Position numbers and translations under genes: made by a program. Shown here in pieces: positions 1 through 7,592 of a DNA stretch of 64,000 nucleotides. Origin of the DNA: Rhodococcus sp. 1168 (GTDB taxonomy: Bacteria > Actinomycetota > Actinomycetes > Mycobacteriales > Mycobacteriaceae); contig NZ_MKKY01000020.1 of the NCBI RefSeq assembly GCF_002091955.1, forward strand, positions 1-64,000, in the 5' to 3' direction. The notes beneath the pieces are model-generated. The model ran no database searches. It had not been told where the DNA came from and worked only from the letters and a program-made list of their open reading frames with translations. The first letter of the stretch is position 1. Each line of letters starts with the position of its first letter.

Positions 1-237
1 CAGTCGGTCGTAGCGCACCTTCGCCAGGACCGGATACATCATGATCAGCAGGCCGATAGCGATCGGTAGTGAGACGCCGTCGATCGAGACGGCGGAGAGG
101 GCGTCGTTCATCCCGTGGATCAGCCGGCCCAGGAGCAGGCCCACAACCATTGCCACGCCGATCCACACGGGCAGGAACCGGTCGAGGGTGGAGAGCTTGC
201 CCGCGACGGCCCCATCGGTGTCGGTCGTCGTGCTCAT
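1..237 (-). CDS. acr3: Acr3-type arsenite efflux transporter, N-terminal part
   Basis: Cut by the window edge: 79 codons are visible and the gene continues leftwards. The visible protein has a short polar N-terminus, then LDRFLPVWIG, a hydrophobic helix ending in LLLGR, and IGLLIMMYPVLAKVRYD. These are hallmarks of the first two membrane segments of Acr3 (BASS superfamily) arsenite permeases, which export As(III) from the cytoplasm. The ATG overlaps the stop of the upstream arsR by 4 bases (ATGA), so the two form one operon and are probably translationally coupled. The transport residues lie outside the window. Confidence 0.9.
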   Translation of the reverse strand, partial: MSTTTDTDGAVAGKLSTLDRFLPVWIGVAMVVGLLLGRLIHGMNDALSAVSIDGVSLPIAIGLLIMMYPVLAKVRYDRL

Positions 238-623
238 GCGGTCACGAGCTCAGCGTCGTCGCAGCTCGGATCGGCGGCGCCGAGTACAGACGAGAGCTGT
301 TGCAATGCAGCAGGCATCACCCAGTAGTACACCCACGTACCGCGGCGTTCACAGCCCAGGAGCCCCGCTTCGCGCAGCACCTTGAGGTGATGGGAGATCG
401 TGGGCTGGGAAAGATCGAATGCAGGGGAGATGTCGCAGACGCATGCTTCACCGCCGTCGTGGCTGGCGACCAAGCTGAGCAGACGCAGGCGGACCGGGTC
501 ACCGAGCGCTTTGAACATCCGAGCCAGGTCGCCGGCCCAATCGGCACTCAACGGTTCGCGGGTGAGCGGGGAACAACACTGGCCGCTGGCGCTCACAGCG
601 CTCGGGTAGTCTTGATTCGACAT
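234..623 (-). CDS. arsR: ArsR/SmtB-family arsenic-responsive repressor
   Basis: A winged-helix repressor of 129 aa that would release DNA when As(III) binds. The metalloid motif ACVCDI (about residues 60-65) sits at the start of the DNA-binding helices, as in E. coli-type ArsR. The recognition region LSQPTISHHLKVLREAGLL and the wing GTWVYY follow. An extra Cys-Cys pair lies near residue 16 and could add a ligand. It is the first gene of an arsR-acr3 operon. No Shine-Dalgarno sequence precedes the ATG, and a promoter-like TATAGA lies only three bases upstream, so the mRNA may be leaderless. Confidence 0.93.
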   Translation of the reverse strand: MSNQDYPSAVSASGQCCSPLTREPLSADWAGDLARMFKALGDPVRLRLLSLVASHDGGEACVCDISPAFDLSQPTISHHLKVLREAGLLGCERRGTWVYYWVMPAALQQLSSVLGAADPSCDDAELVTA

Positions 624-632
624 ATGTCTATA

Positions 633-658
633 TTGACGCTTCTCTATTCAATCGTCAA
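633..658. promoter_or_regulatory. Putative ArsR operator and arsR promoter
   Basis: Inverted repeat TTGACG-N14-CGTCAA directly upstream of arsR. On the minus strand the outer TTGACG can serve as a -35 element, with TATAGA just before the start codon as a -10. An autoregulatory ArsR site overlapping the promoter is the simplest reading. The dyad is seen directly; the role is inferred. Confidence 0.55.
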
Positions 659-1221
659 GTGAACAGTCAGTGACCGGCTCGATCGAAGTTCGAAGTGTCA
701 AAACCCCACGAAGACACACTGTTCGGGTGATGCCTTGGGAAGTCCCCAGAAATTATCCACATGCCAAGTCACCCCATGGGTATGGCCAGGGCGAACCGTC
801 AGCGGGACTAGCAGAAAACGCCCACTCACAATCTGGGGGCACAAGTCTGCCCAAAATCCCCGACAAAACACCAGGTCGCTCGGAGATGACCGTCTCGGGT
901 CTCGCCATCAGCCTTGCGAATTACGCACTCGAAATCCGCACTTCCGGCGCCACTGTCGCGCGCCGCCTCCTGCTTAGTCCACGAGGAACGGCTGCGGCCC
1001 TACTGGACAGAACTTATCGAGAGTCCCTTCCACTATCGGAGATCACACCACCCACGGCGGAAAGCACGATGTTTGTAATGACCGACGGAACGGGTAGTGC
1101 GATAGGCAGGCGGGGCCGTATTGATTCACTTCGCCGCCGGAGCGTCCGGGCAGGTTGAGCACACAGCCTCCCGGTCGTTCCGACTCCCCAGACACCGATC
1201 GAGCCGGGGTAGTCAAGAACT
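659..1221. other. Gene-poor stretch without recognisable coding content
   Basis: About 560 bases between the ars promoter and the remnant PLP-enzyme gene. Open frames exist on both strands (for example 670-1158 plus), but their translations are rich in Arg/Ser/Pro without domain-like hydrophobic patterning, and no ribosome-binding site supports them. I see no RNA gene or clear terminator here. It may be decayed sequence continuous with the adjacent pseudogene. Confidence 0.4.
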
Positions 1222-1736
1222 TCACGCAAATATGAGGTCCAGAGCTGCCGAAGATCGGCGATCGTGGCCGAGTGATACCGCCGAGGTGATCACGCAAAGA
1301 TTCGCGACGAACGCGTTGTCGGTAACGGACTCGGCGTCGATTCCGTACTTCTGCGGCAGTAGTTCCGAGAACAACCGGAAGGCCGTTTCGTACGTGACAT
1401 CGCCGACCCCCACGTAGTCACCGGACGAGAGAAATGTGAAGAACACCGCATGCAGCGCGGCCACTCCGGATGCAAGACCGACGGCGTCCGCGCCTTGGTC
1501 GGGTGCCGTCAATTTCTCCTGCGACAGAATCTGATTCGCACCGTAAATGCGCGTGTAGGGCGGTACATCGATGGACGACCAACTCAGGACGCATCCTCGG
1601 GTAATGCATACGAGATGGATATGGCGATGGGTTGCCTGATCGCTCCCGATCCACCGTCCATTCGAATACCCGCGTGTACCGCTTGCGTGGGGAACACAAG
1701 GGTCGATGGGTCTTCTTTGTCGGGACGCGACGTCAT
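1222..1736 (-). pseudogene. Remnant of a Cys/Met-metabolism PLP-dependent enzyme
   Basis: Starting at an ATG at 1736, the minus strand encodes an N-terminus typical of the cystathionine gamma-synthase/O-acetylhomoserine sulfhydrylase superfamily (TQAVHAGIRMDGGSGAIRQP, then ALPEDAS) and hits a stop. In another frame it resumes with DVPPYTRIYGANQILSQEKL, then GLASGVAALHAVFFTFLSSG and ELLPQKYGIDAE. It then jumps to VITSAVSLGHD, a C-terminal motif of the family. The middle, which should hold the PLP-binding lysine, is missing. A small indel near 1585 and an internal deletion near 1300 leave about 515 of roughly 1200 expected bases. It cannot be functional. Confidence 0.8.
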
Positions 1737-1807
1737 ACCGAGGAATCTAGCGAACAGGAGGCCGCGAGCCTCGGTGCGGCCGGGAAATGATCCACCTCGC
1801 CGATGGG

Positions 1808-2341
1808 CTAGCGGCGGGAGAGAACGACCACCGGGATCTCGCGGTCGGTCCACGCCTGGTAATTCGCGAAGTCTGCATACCTCTCGACCAGTAACGGCCA
1901 CAGCCGAGTGCGCTCGGCGAAGTCTGCTGTGCGTGCATGCACGTCGCGTCGTTCGGAGCCGATTTGCAACCAGGTGTCGGGGCTCGCCATCAGATTCGAA
2001 TACCACTGCGGGTTTTTGGGCATTCCGCCCTGCGAAGCCACCACGATCACGTTGTCGCCATCGAGCAGATAGATCAGCGGAGTGGTGTACTCGGTGGCCG
2101 ACTTTCGGCCTCGATGCCCCAGCAGGAGCACCGGCACCGGCTTGCGGAATCCGCTGCCGATACGCCATTTCCCACCGATCCGGCCGCCGGTGCGTCGATA
2201 CAACCAGACCTGCGCCTTGGCGCCGTATTTCATCACCGAGGGGACGATCGGTGAGTCGAGGTGGGATGGCCGTGCGGGCGGTGTCGTCACGTCGGGCAGT
2301 CTAAGGCCAGGGTGTCCCTCGAATAAGGAGGGTTGCCCCAC
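1808..2341 (-). CDS. Nitroreductase-family (DUF385, F420-dependent Ddn-like) protein
   Basis: A small split-barrel protein of up to 177 aa. The family, common in actinobacteria, binds deazaflavin F420 and reduces quinones or nitro compounds. Recognisable segments are GKWRIGSGFRKPVPVLLLGHRGRKSATEY (about residues 58-86), then PLIYLLDGDNVIVVASQGG and NPQWYSNLMASPD. The first possible start is GTG at 2341; another GTG at 2290 removes a 17-residue unconserved leader, and neither has a strong ribosome-binding site. It lies 49 bases downstream of the MFS gene on the same strand and could be the last member of the metal-uptake operon. The exact substrate cannot be told. Confidence 0.8.
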   Translation of the reverse strand: MGQPSLFEGHPGLRLPDVTTPPARPSHLDSPIVPSVMKYGAKAQVWLYRRTGGRIGGKWRIGSGFRKPVPVLLLGHRGRKSATEYTTPLIYLLDGDNVIVVASQGGMPKNPQWYSNLMASPDTWLQIGSERRDVHARTADFAERTRLWPLLVERYADFANYQAWTDREIPVVVLSRR

Positions 2342-2390
2342 TCACTGCCCGTCATTGCGATGTCCACTCAAGCTGCGTTGGTTTCGATTC

Positions 2391-3620
2391 TTAGCTTGTG
2401 CCGAAATCGCGTCGCGACAATCCGGCCTGATGTCCGTAGGCAAGCCCAAAGGCAAGAACGATAGTGGTCGCCGCCAAGGCAATGCGTGCGTCGACGACCT
2501 TGGTGAGCAGTCCGCAGGCGATCGCGCCGAAAGGGGTACCACCCCATGCCGCCATACGGGCTGTGGTGTTGACGCGGGCCTGCAAGTGGTCAGGGGTGAG
2601 TTGCTGCCGGAGGTTGATGCCGTTGAGGATTACCACGGTGTTTCCGCCGCTGTAAATCAAAAGGCAGACGCAGGCGCCGATTCCGGAGGTCGTTGTCGAA
2701 AGCACGAGTATCGAGGGGACGCAGACAGCTAGGCCAGCCATCGTGATCCTCCCGACGGGCAAGCGCTGGCTCAGAGTAGGGAGGATGGCGGCGGCGAAAA
2801 AGCCCCCGGCGGCGATCAGACCGAGTAGCGCGCCGTAGCCACTGCCTCGTGCGTTGAACCCCAATCGCTCGACCGCGAAGACCAGAAGCAGGCCAGTGAG
2901 CCCGCCTGCTGCCACCGAGTTTGCGACCCCTACCAGGGTAAGGGAACGGATAGCGCTGTGGCCCAGGATAAACCGAACACCTTCGCCTATAGCGGCGCCC
3001 AGCCCCCTTGAGGCGGTGGCCTCGTGGCCCGGCCTCCGAGCTGGTCCCATCGGGCGGGCGACCACAATCAGGCATATCGCGGCGACAAGATAGCAGACGG
3101 CGTCCAGCGCGACCGAGATGCTCGCGCCGGTGCACGCAACGAGAAGCCCTCCCAGTGCGGGGCCGACTACGCCCAGAAGGGTAGTTGCGGTCCACATGAC
3201 ACTGTTCGCCCGCGCCACCTGCTCTCTTCCGACGAGGGTGAGGAGCGCCCCGAATGCCGCTGCGTCGAACCAGACGAAAGCCGAGGACACCGAGCCCGCA
3301 ACGGCGAGGATATGACCGACGTGCAGCGCTCCAGCGTTCCCGGCAACAGGCACGGTCAACAGAGCCGAGGCGGCAACGACATTCGCGACGACCATGATGC
3401 GGCGACGCGATTGCCGATCGGCGACAGCCCCCGCAACCAGTCCGAACAACAGGTAGGGGGCAACGTGAAACGCGGCGACCAATGACGTCCAAGCGGCGGA
3501 CCCCGTCAACTGGTACATGAGAATCGGGAAGGCGACTGCGGTGACCGCCGACCCGATGACGGTCACCATCCGCGCGGCGGAGAACAGGACGAAGTCACGT
3601 CCCAGCACGCCAGATTTCAC
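2391..3620 (-). CDS. MFS transporter, EntS-like (metallophore exporter candidate)
   Basis: A 409-aa protein with about 12 hydrophobic segments. It carries the MFS loop between helices 2 and 3 (GAVADRQSRRRIMV, about residues 63-76), and the overall pattern fits the MFS_3/EntS group of siderophore and drug exporters. The GTG start overlaps the stop of the substrate-binding protein gene (GTGA), so it is translated with the ABC importer. An exporter coupled to a metallophore importer suggests release or recycling of the chelator after uptake, as for enterobactin. No biosynthetic genes are in the window. Drug efflux is the alternative. Confidence 0.82.
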   Translation of the reverse strand: MKSGVLGRDFVLFSAARMVTVIGSAVTAVAFPILMYQLTGSAAWTSLVAAFHVAPYLLFGLVAGAVADRQSRRRIMVVANVVAASALLTVPVAGNAGALHVGHILAVAGSVSSAFVWFDAAAFGALLTLVGREQVARANSVMWTATTLLGVVGPALGGLLVACTGASISVALDAVCYLVAAICLIVVARPMGPARRPGHEATASRGLGAAIGEGVRFILGHSAIRSLTLVGVANSVAAGGLTGLLLVFAVERLGFNARGSGYGALLGLIAAGGFFAAAILPTLSQRLPVGRITMAGLAVCVPSILVLSTTTSGIGACVCLLIYSGGNTVVILNGINLRQQLTPDHLQARVNTTARMAAWGGTPFGAIACGLLTKVVDARIALAATTIVLAFGLAYGHQAGLSRRDFGTS

Positions 3621-4627
3621 CGATGAAGACCCTCGGCGACGATTCGTGCGCCAGTGATTGCCGACAAGGTGCCCGGCTGGACGTAGGTGTTGTCCACTGC
3701 GACGAGCCGGTCGTCGTGCACAGCCGGAGTATCCGCGAGATTCTTACGCAGGAACGCGCGGGTCTCGGCCTCGTGCTCGGCGTCGTTGACGGCGAAAACG
3801 AGAGCGTCCGGGCGCTTGTCGAGGATCACCTCGGGGTTGACCTCGGCGGCGAAGAAGTCTGCGAAACGGCCGTCGGCGGCGAAAAGGTTCTCGCCGCCAC
3901 CAATCCGTAGGACATCGATCTCGACTGCCCCTCCCACCGCGTAAAGCTTGCCGCCCTCGACATACACCTGCGCTGCGCGGACCGGCCTCGTGTCGCCGAC
4001 GATATCCGCGACGGCTTGCAACTGTGCTCGGGCCTCACGCTCCACCTCGGCAGCACGTTCCTGGACGCCGAACACCACACCCAGGGTCCGTAGGTCTTCG
4101 AAGGTGTCGGCTACCGTCCCCCTGGACCTCCTGTCCTTGCATCCTGCTGTGGCTACGTAGGTCGAGCTTCCCGCAGCTTCGAGATTGTCGTAGCCGGCGA
4201 ACCCCATTTCCGTGTTGAACTCGTACTCGGTACCGCTGATCACAAGGTCTGGCTGCTGGGCGAGCAGCACCTCGCGGGTAGGCGGGGTGTCGACGCTGAG
4301 CGAGGGTATCCGCTTCACCGCGACCGCTAGCTCAGGAGACGGCTCGCCCAGCCCGTCTTGTGCTTGGGCGACAACCCTGTCCCCCAAGTCCAGTTGCACA
4401 AGGAGTTCAGTGATGCTCGGGTGCATGCTGACCACTCGCACTGGCGGTGCCGGGATCGACACCGCGCGCCCGCAGTTCGTGACCGAGACGGGATAGCCCG
4501 ACCCGGTGTTGGAGAAGTCGTCGGCGGTTCTGTCGGGGACCGCGAGCGTGCCGCATCCAGTAAGGACGACAAGCAATCCTGCGGCGATGAGCGCGCTGCG
4601 AGTGGTGGCGCGGTGTCGGATGGTCAT
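3617..4627 (-). CDS. ABC transporter substrate-binding lipoprotein (iron-siderophore/metallophore type)
   Basis: A 336-aa FecB/BtuF-fold binding protein anchored outside the membrane. A signal peptide with lipobox LTGC (Cys about residue 25) is followed by the entry strand VRVVSMHPSITELLVQLDLGDRVVA, and by QPDLVISG and IGGGENLFA, all typical of helical-backbone type III binding proteins. Two extra cysteines (VTNCGRAV and TAGCKDR) may form a disulfide. It sits between the ATPase gene (7 bases upstream) and the MFS gene (4-base overlap), under the Fur-like box ahead of the permease. The ligand could be an iron or zinc chelate. Confidence 0.9.
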   Translation of the reverse strand: MTIRHRATTRSALIAAGLLVVLTGCGTLAVPDRTADDFSNTGSGYPVSVTNCGRAVSIPAPPVRVVSMHPSITELLVQLDLGDRVVAQAQDGLGEPSPELAVAVKRIPSLSVDTPPTREVLLAQQPDLVISGTEYEFNTEMGFAGYDNLEAAGSSTYVATAGCKDRRSRGTVADTFEDLRTLGVVFGVQERAAEVEREARAQLQAVADIVGDTRPVRAAQVYVEGGKLYAVGGAVEIDVLRIGGGENLFAADGRFADFFAAEVNPEVILDKRPDALVFAVNDAEHEAETRAFLRKNLADTPAVHDDRLVAVDNTYVQPGTLSAITGARIVAEGLHR

Positions 4628-4634
4628 TGTTCTC

Positions 4635-5456
4635 CTATTGAGTTCGTACGGGATTCAGGGTTGAGGCGTCGGCGACGGTATTGCGTGGTGGCCTGTGGGT
4701 GAGAGCGACGATCGGGCGCCCGGTTCGGGGATGGGTGAGCAGGTCGCAGTCGACGCTGTAGACGTCTTGAATCAGGCCTACCGTCAGGACCTCGCGCGGT
4801 GTGCCGAAGGCCTCCAGGCGCCCGTTGCGGAGCAGTGCGACGCGGTCGCAATACGTGCTGGCAAGAGTCAGGTCGTGCAGTGCCACCACCGTGGTGACGC
4901 CCAGAGATCTGACGAGCTCCAGGAGACTGAGTTGGTGTGCGACATCAAGGTGGTTTGTCGGCTCGTCCAGCAGCATGACGTGCGGTTGTTGACACAGAGC
5001 GCGTGCCAGCAGTACTCGTTGGCGTTCTCCACCGGAGAGCGTGGGGAAAGCGCGTTCGGCCAGCTGGCTTGCACCTGTTTTGCGTAGGCTTTCTGCCGCG
5101 AGGGCAAGACCCTCTGCACCGTCTCCGGTCCTGCGGTGGTGTGGTATCCGACCGAGCAGTACGACCTCCAGGACAGAGAGTTCGATGTCGGTTGCGTGGT
5201 CTTGTGAGAGCACCGCGCACTTGCGTGCAATGGCGCGTCGGCTGGAGGTCTCGACGTCGACTCCGTCGAGGTTGATCAGGCCTCCAGCCATGGGCAACAG
5301 CCCGCTGATGGCGCGTAGGAGAGTGGACTTGCCGCTCCCGTTGGGACCCAGCAGGCCGACGACCTCGCCGGGCACGACCTCCAGGTCGATTCCGCTCAGT
5401 ATCGCTTTGCCCGCGATAGTGACGGAGAGGTCTTGGACCGCAATGGCACCGTTCAT
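4635..5456 (-). CDS. ABC transporter ATP-binding protein (FecE/FepC type)
   Basis: A 273-aa ATPase of a metallophore importer. Walker A GPNGSGKST (about residues 37-45), Q-loop VLSQDH, signature LSGGERQR, Walker B VMLLDEPTNHLD and switch HD (VVALHDLT) are all intact. The ATG at 5456 overlaps the permease stop (ATGA). The same frame stays open far upstream, but that part is an Arg-rich shadow of the permease gene. C-terminal residues HPRTGRPIVAL match the usual FecE tail. It energises the FecCD-type permease encoded just upstream. Confidence 0.95.
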   Translation of the reverse strand: MNGAIAVQDLSVTIAGKAILSGIDLEVVPGEVVGLLGPNGSGKSTLLRAISGLLPMAGGLINLDGVDVETSSRRAIARKCAVLSQDHATDIELSVLEVVLLGRIPHHRRTGDGAEGLALAAESLRKTGASQLAERAFPTLSGGERQRVLLARALCQQPHVMLLDEPTNHLDVAHQLSLLELVRSLGVTTVVALHDLTLASTYCDRVALLRNGRLEAFGTPREVLTVGLIQDVYSVDCDLLTHPRTGRPIVALTHRPPRNTVADASTLNPVRTQ

Positions 5457-6523
5457 TGCTCCTGGCCCATCGTGCGGCGGCGTAGCAACCATAGGAAGAA
5501 GGGGGCGCCCACGAGTGCCGTGACCACTCCCAAAGGAATCTCGCGAGGTGAGGCTGCAGTTCGGGCGATCGTGTCGACGAGAACCAGCAGTACGGCGCCA
5601 CTTACGGCGGACAGCGGGATCAGCGCCCGATGCCCGGCTCCGATGATGAGGCGACACACGTGGGGCACCACCATTCCCACAAAGCCGATACCCCCCGCGA
5701 CCGCGACCACCGAACCGGTCAGGACCGAGGTCACCACGAGAGTCTCGACTCGCAACCTCGTCATGTCGACGCCGAGAGACGCTGCGGTTTCTTCCCCAGT
5801 CATTGCGGCGTCGAGATGGTCGGCCCGCCACATGGCATACGCGAAGCCTGCAACGAGTGCGAGGGTCGGCAATCCGAGAAGGCTCCAACTTGCGGAGCTG
5901 ATGCTGCCGAGCAGAAAGAACATCAAGCCGGGAAGTTTGCCGTGCTCGGCGGTGATGGTGATCCATCCGGTGGCGGCGCTGAACAGGTAGGACAGTGCGA
6001 CGCCAGCGAGAACGAGCCGCAGCGGTTCGAGTCTGCGTCCGCGCGCGGCGAGCAAATAGACTGTGGATCCGGCAATCGCAGCTCCGGCGAAGGCCGATCC
6101 GGTAACTAGGAGACCGGGAACCGACACGCCCAGGACCATTGCTCCGACCGCTCCGAGCGATGCGCCGGATGAAGCTCCGAGAACATATGGATCCGCCAGA
6201 GGGTTTCGGATGACTGCTTGCAGAATCGTCCCGACTATCGCGAGGGCTGCGCCGACCAGGCACGCGAGCAGTATCCGCGGAACCCGAAAGTCCCAGACGA
6301 TCTGGTCTTCGACGATCGACCACGATACCGACGTTGTCCGGGGCACGAGGTGAGCCCAGAGAATCTGCACCGTTGTGAGGGGATCGATACCGACTGGCCC
6401 TATTCCCACGCTCGTGACCGACACAAGCGTCAGTGCCGCCAACCCGGCGACGATGACGCGCCGCCGCAACTGCACCGCCCGTCTGAACCCGTCGCCTGTA
6501 GCGTCCATTTCCACCATTTTCAT
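5453..6523 (-). CDS. FecCD-family ABC transporter permease
   Basis: A 356-aa membrane protein with about ten hydrophobic helices. It has FecCD signatures: WDFRVPRILLACLVGAALAIVG, NPLADPYVLGASSGASLGA, and the cytoplasmic coupling region around GGIGFVGMVVPHVCRLIIG. One permease gene is present, so it probably works as a homodimer with the ATPase downstream. The first ATG (6523) lies inside the regulatory palindrome. ATG at 6508 (MDATGDG), preceded by GGTGGA, is a reasonable alternative start. It is the first gene of the permease-ATPase-binding protein-MFS operon. Confidence 0.92.
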   Translation of the reverse strand: MKMVEMDATGDGFRRAVQLRRRVIVAGLAALTLVSVTSVGIGPVGIDPLTTVQILWAHLVPRTTSVSWSIVEDQIVWDFRVPRILLACLVGAALAIVGTILQAVIRNPLADPYVLGASSGASLGAVGAMVLGVSVPGLLVTGSAFAGAAIAGSTVYLLAARGRRLEPLRLVLAGVALSYLFSAATGWITITAEHGKLPGLMFFLLGSISSASWSLLGLPTLALVAGFAYAMWRADHLDAAMTGEETAASLGVDMTRLRVETLVVTSVLTGSVVAVAGGIGFVGMVVPHVCRLIIGAGHRALIPLSAVSGAVLLVLVDTIARTAASPREIPLGVVTALVGAPFFLWLLRRRTMGQEQ

Positions 6524-6545
6524 ATGAAAATGATAACCATTATCT
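6515..6545. promoter_or_regulatory. Fur-family operator (Fur or Zur box) upstream of the ABC operon
   Basis: Two overlapping dyads. Bases 6515-6532 form a perfect 18-base palindrome, CATTTTCATATGAAAATG. Bases 6526-6544 read GAAAATGATAACCATTATC, matching the classic 19-base Fur box at 17 of 19 positions; bases 6531-6545 fit the 7-1-7 form. The TGAAAATGAT half also resembles actinobacterial Zur boxes, so iron versus zinc control is unresolved. It overlaps the first possible permease start and lies about 125 bases upstream of the divergent AurF-like gene. Confidence 0.75.
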
Positions 6546-6608
6546 ATACAGGTTGAACGCCACCCCTTCCTGCGGGCCGACGCCTCGAAGTTCTACCCGT
6601 CTCTTCAA

Positions 6609-6634
6609 GTAACTGGTAATCTGCGTAACAGTTA
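6609..6634. promoter_or_regulatory. Dyad upstream of the AurF-like gene
   Basis: TAACTG-N13-CAGTTA (6610-6615 and 6629-6634) is interleaved with two GTAAC direct repeats 16 bases apart. It ends 36 bases before the AurF-like start and could be an operator for the divergent operon. The structure is seen; the function is a guess. Confidence 0.3.
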
Positions 6635-6670
6635 GATTGGTAGAGCGAAGGATGAAAGGATAAACCTGCG

Positions 6671-7576
6671 ATGACCAGCACCGTCAGCTCGATCGACACC
6701 ATCGAAACCGAGGACGTCTCAGCACGGCTGCTCGATTCCGCCGCGCAATTGTCGTACGACCCGGCCGAGGAAGTTGCCTGGGACGAACCCCTCGACCCCA
6801 CCCTGTTCGGCCTCAATCCGGAATGGAGCACCCTCTACGGCACGGCGATGTGGGAGAAAATGACGCAGGAACAGCGCATCCTGCTCACCCGCCACGAGGT
6901 GTGCTCGATCATGAGCACCGGCATCTGGTTCGAAATGATCCTGCAACAGATGGTTCTTCGTGACCAGTACTGCAAGGACTCGTCGAACTCCGACTTCCAG
7001 TTCGCCCTGACCGAGATCGCCGACGAGTGCCGACACTCCATCATGTTCGCTCGCGCATGTAAGACCATGGGCATCAAGGCTTACCTACCGCGCCGTACGA
7101 GCATCGAACTCGGCCGCGGCTTCAAAGCCCTGGCATCCGCCGAAGCAGCCTATGGCGGAATACTTGTGGCCGAAGAAGTTCTCGACGTGATGCAGCGCGA
7201 TTGGATGCGCGGGGAGAACGTACTTCCGCTGGTGCGCACCACCAGCAATATCCATGTAGTCGAAGAATCACGACACATGACCTTCGCCCGTGCGCAGATG
7301 CGTGAACGGATTCAAGGCAAGAGCGTCGCGCGACGTAAGTCGAGTGCATTGGTCGTTGCCATCGCCGCTCGCATCATCGTCTCGAACATGGTCAACAAAG
7401 GGGTGTACGAGGCTGCAGGTCTCGACGCAGATCGTGCAATAAGGGAAGCCAAGAACAACGCCCACCACCACGCCATGATGCGGACCAGCAGCGAACACCT
7501 GATGGCTTTCCTGCTGGACTGCGGTCTGATCACCAAGCCGGCGGAGGCAATTTATCGTCGGCTGCACATGCTGTGA
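6671..7576 (+). CDS. AurF-like diiron oxygenase family protein
   Basis: A 301-aa helical protein resembling the p-aminobenzoate N-oxygenase (AurF) family of ferritin-like diiron enzymes. Metal-ligand candidates lie on helices at RHEVCSIMS (about residue 76), EIADECRHSIMF (about residues 117-128), EEVLDVM (about 169) and VEESRHMTFAR (about 199-209), the EX2H pattern expected for a carboxylate-bridged diiron site. AAAGGA lies ten bases before the ATG. The ferredoxin-NADP reductase fusion starts 16 bases downstream and is a natural electron donor. M. tuberculosis has a similar neighbour pair (Rv0885-fprB). The substrate is unknown. Confidence 0.82.
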   Translation: MTSTVSSIDTIETEDVSARLLDSAAQLSYDPAEEVAWDEPLDPTLFGLNPEWSTLYGTAMWEKMTQEQRILLTRHEVCSIMSTGIWFEMILQQMVLRDQYCKDSSNSDFQFALTEIADECRHSIMFARACKTMGIKAYLPRRTSIELGRGFKALASAEAAYGGILVAEEVLDVMQRDWMRGENVLPLVRTTSNIHVVEESRHMTFARAQMRERIQGKSVARRKSSALVVAIAARIIVSNMVNKGVYEAAGLDADRAIREAKNNAHHHAMMRTSSEHLMAFLLDCGLITKPAEAIYRRLHML

Positions 7577-7592
7577 AGAAAGAATAGCTGAC

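Noticed and set aside
670-1158. A 162-codon plus-strand open frame
   Set aside because: Composition is not protein-like, no ribosome-binding site, no motif; region treated as gene-poor.
1450-2304. A 284-codon plus-strand open frame
   Set aside because: Antisense to the PLP-enzyme remnant and the DUF385 gene; very Arg-rich shadow sequence.
5457-6323. N-terminal extension of the ABC ATPase frame
   Set aside because: Overlaps the whole FecCD permease gene on the same strand, is Arg/Ser-rich, and the conserved ATPase begins at the ATG at 5456 overlapping the permease stop.
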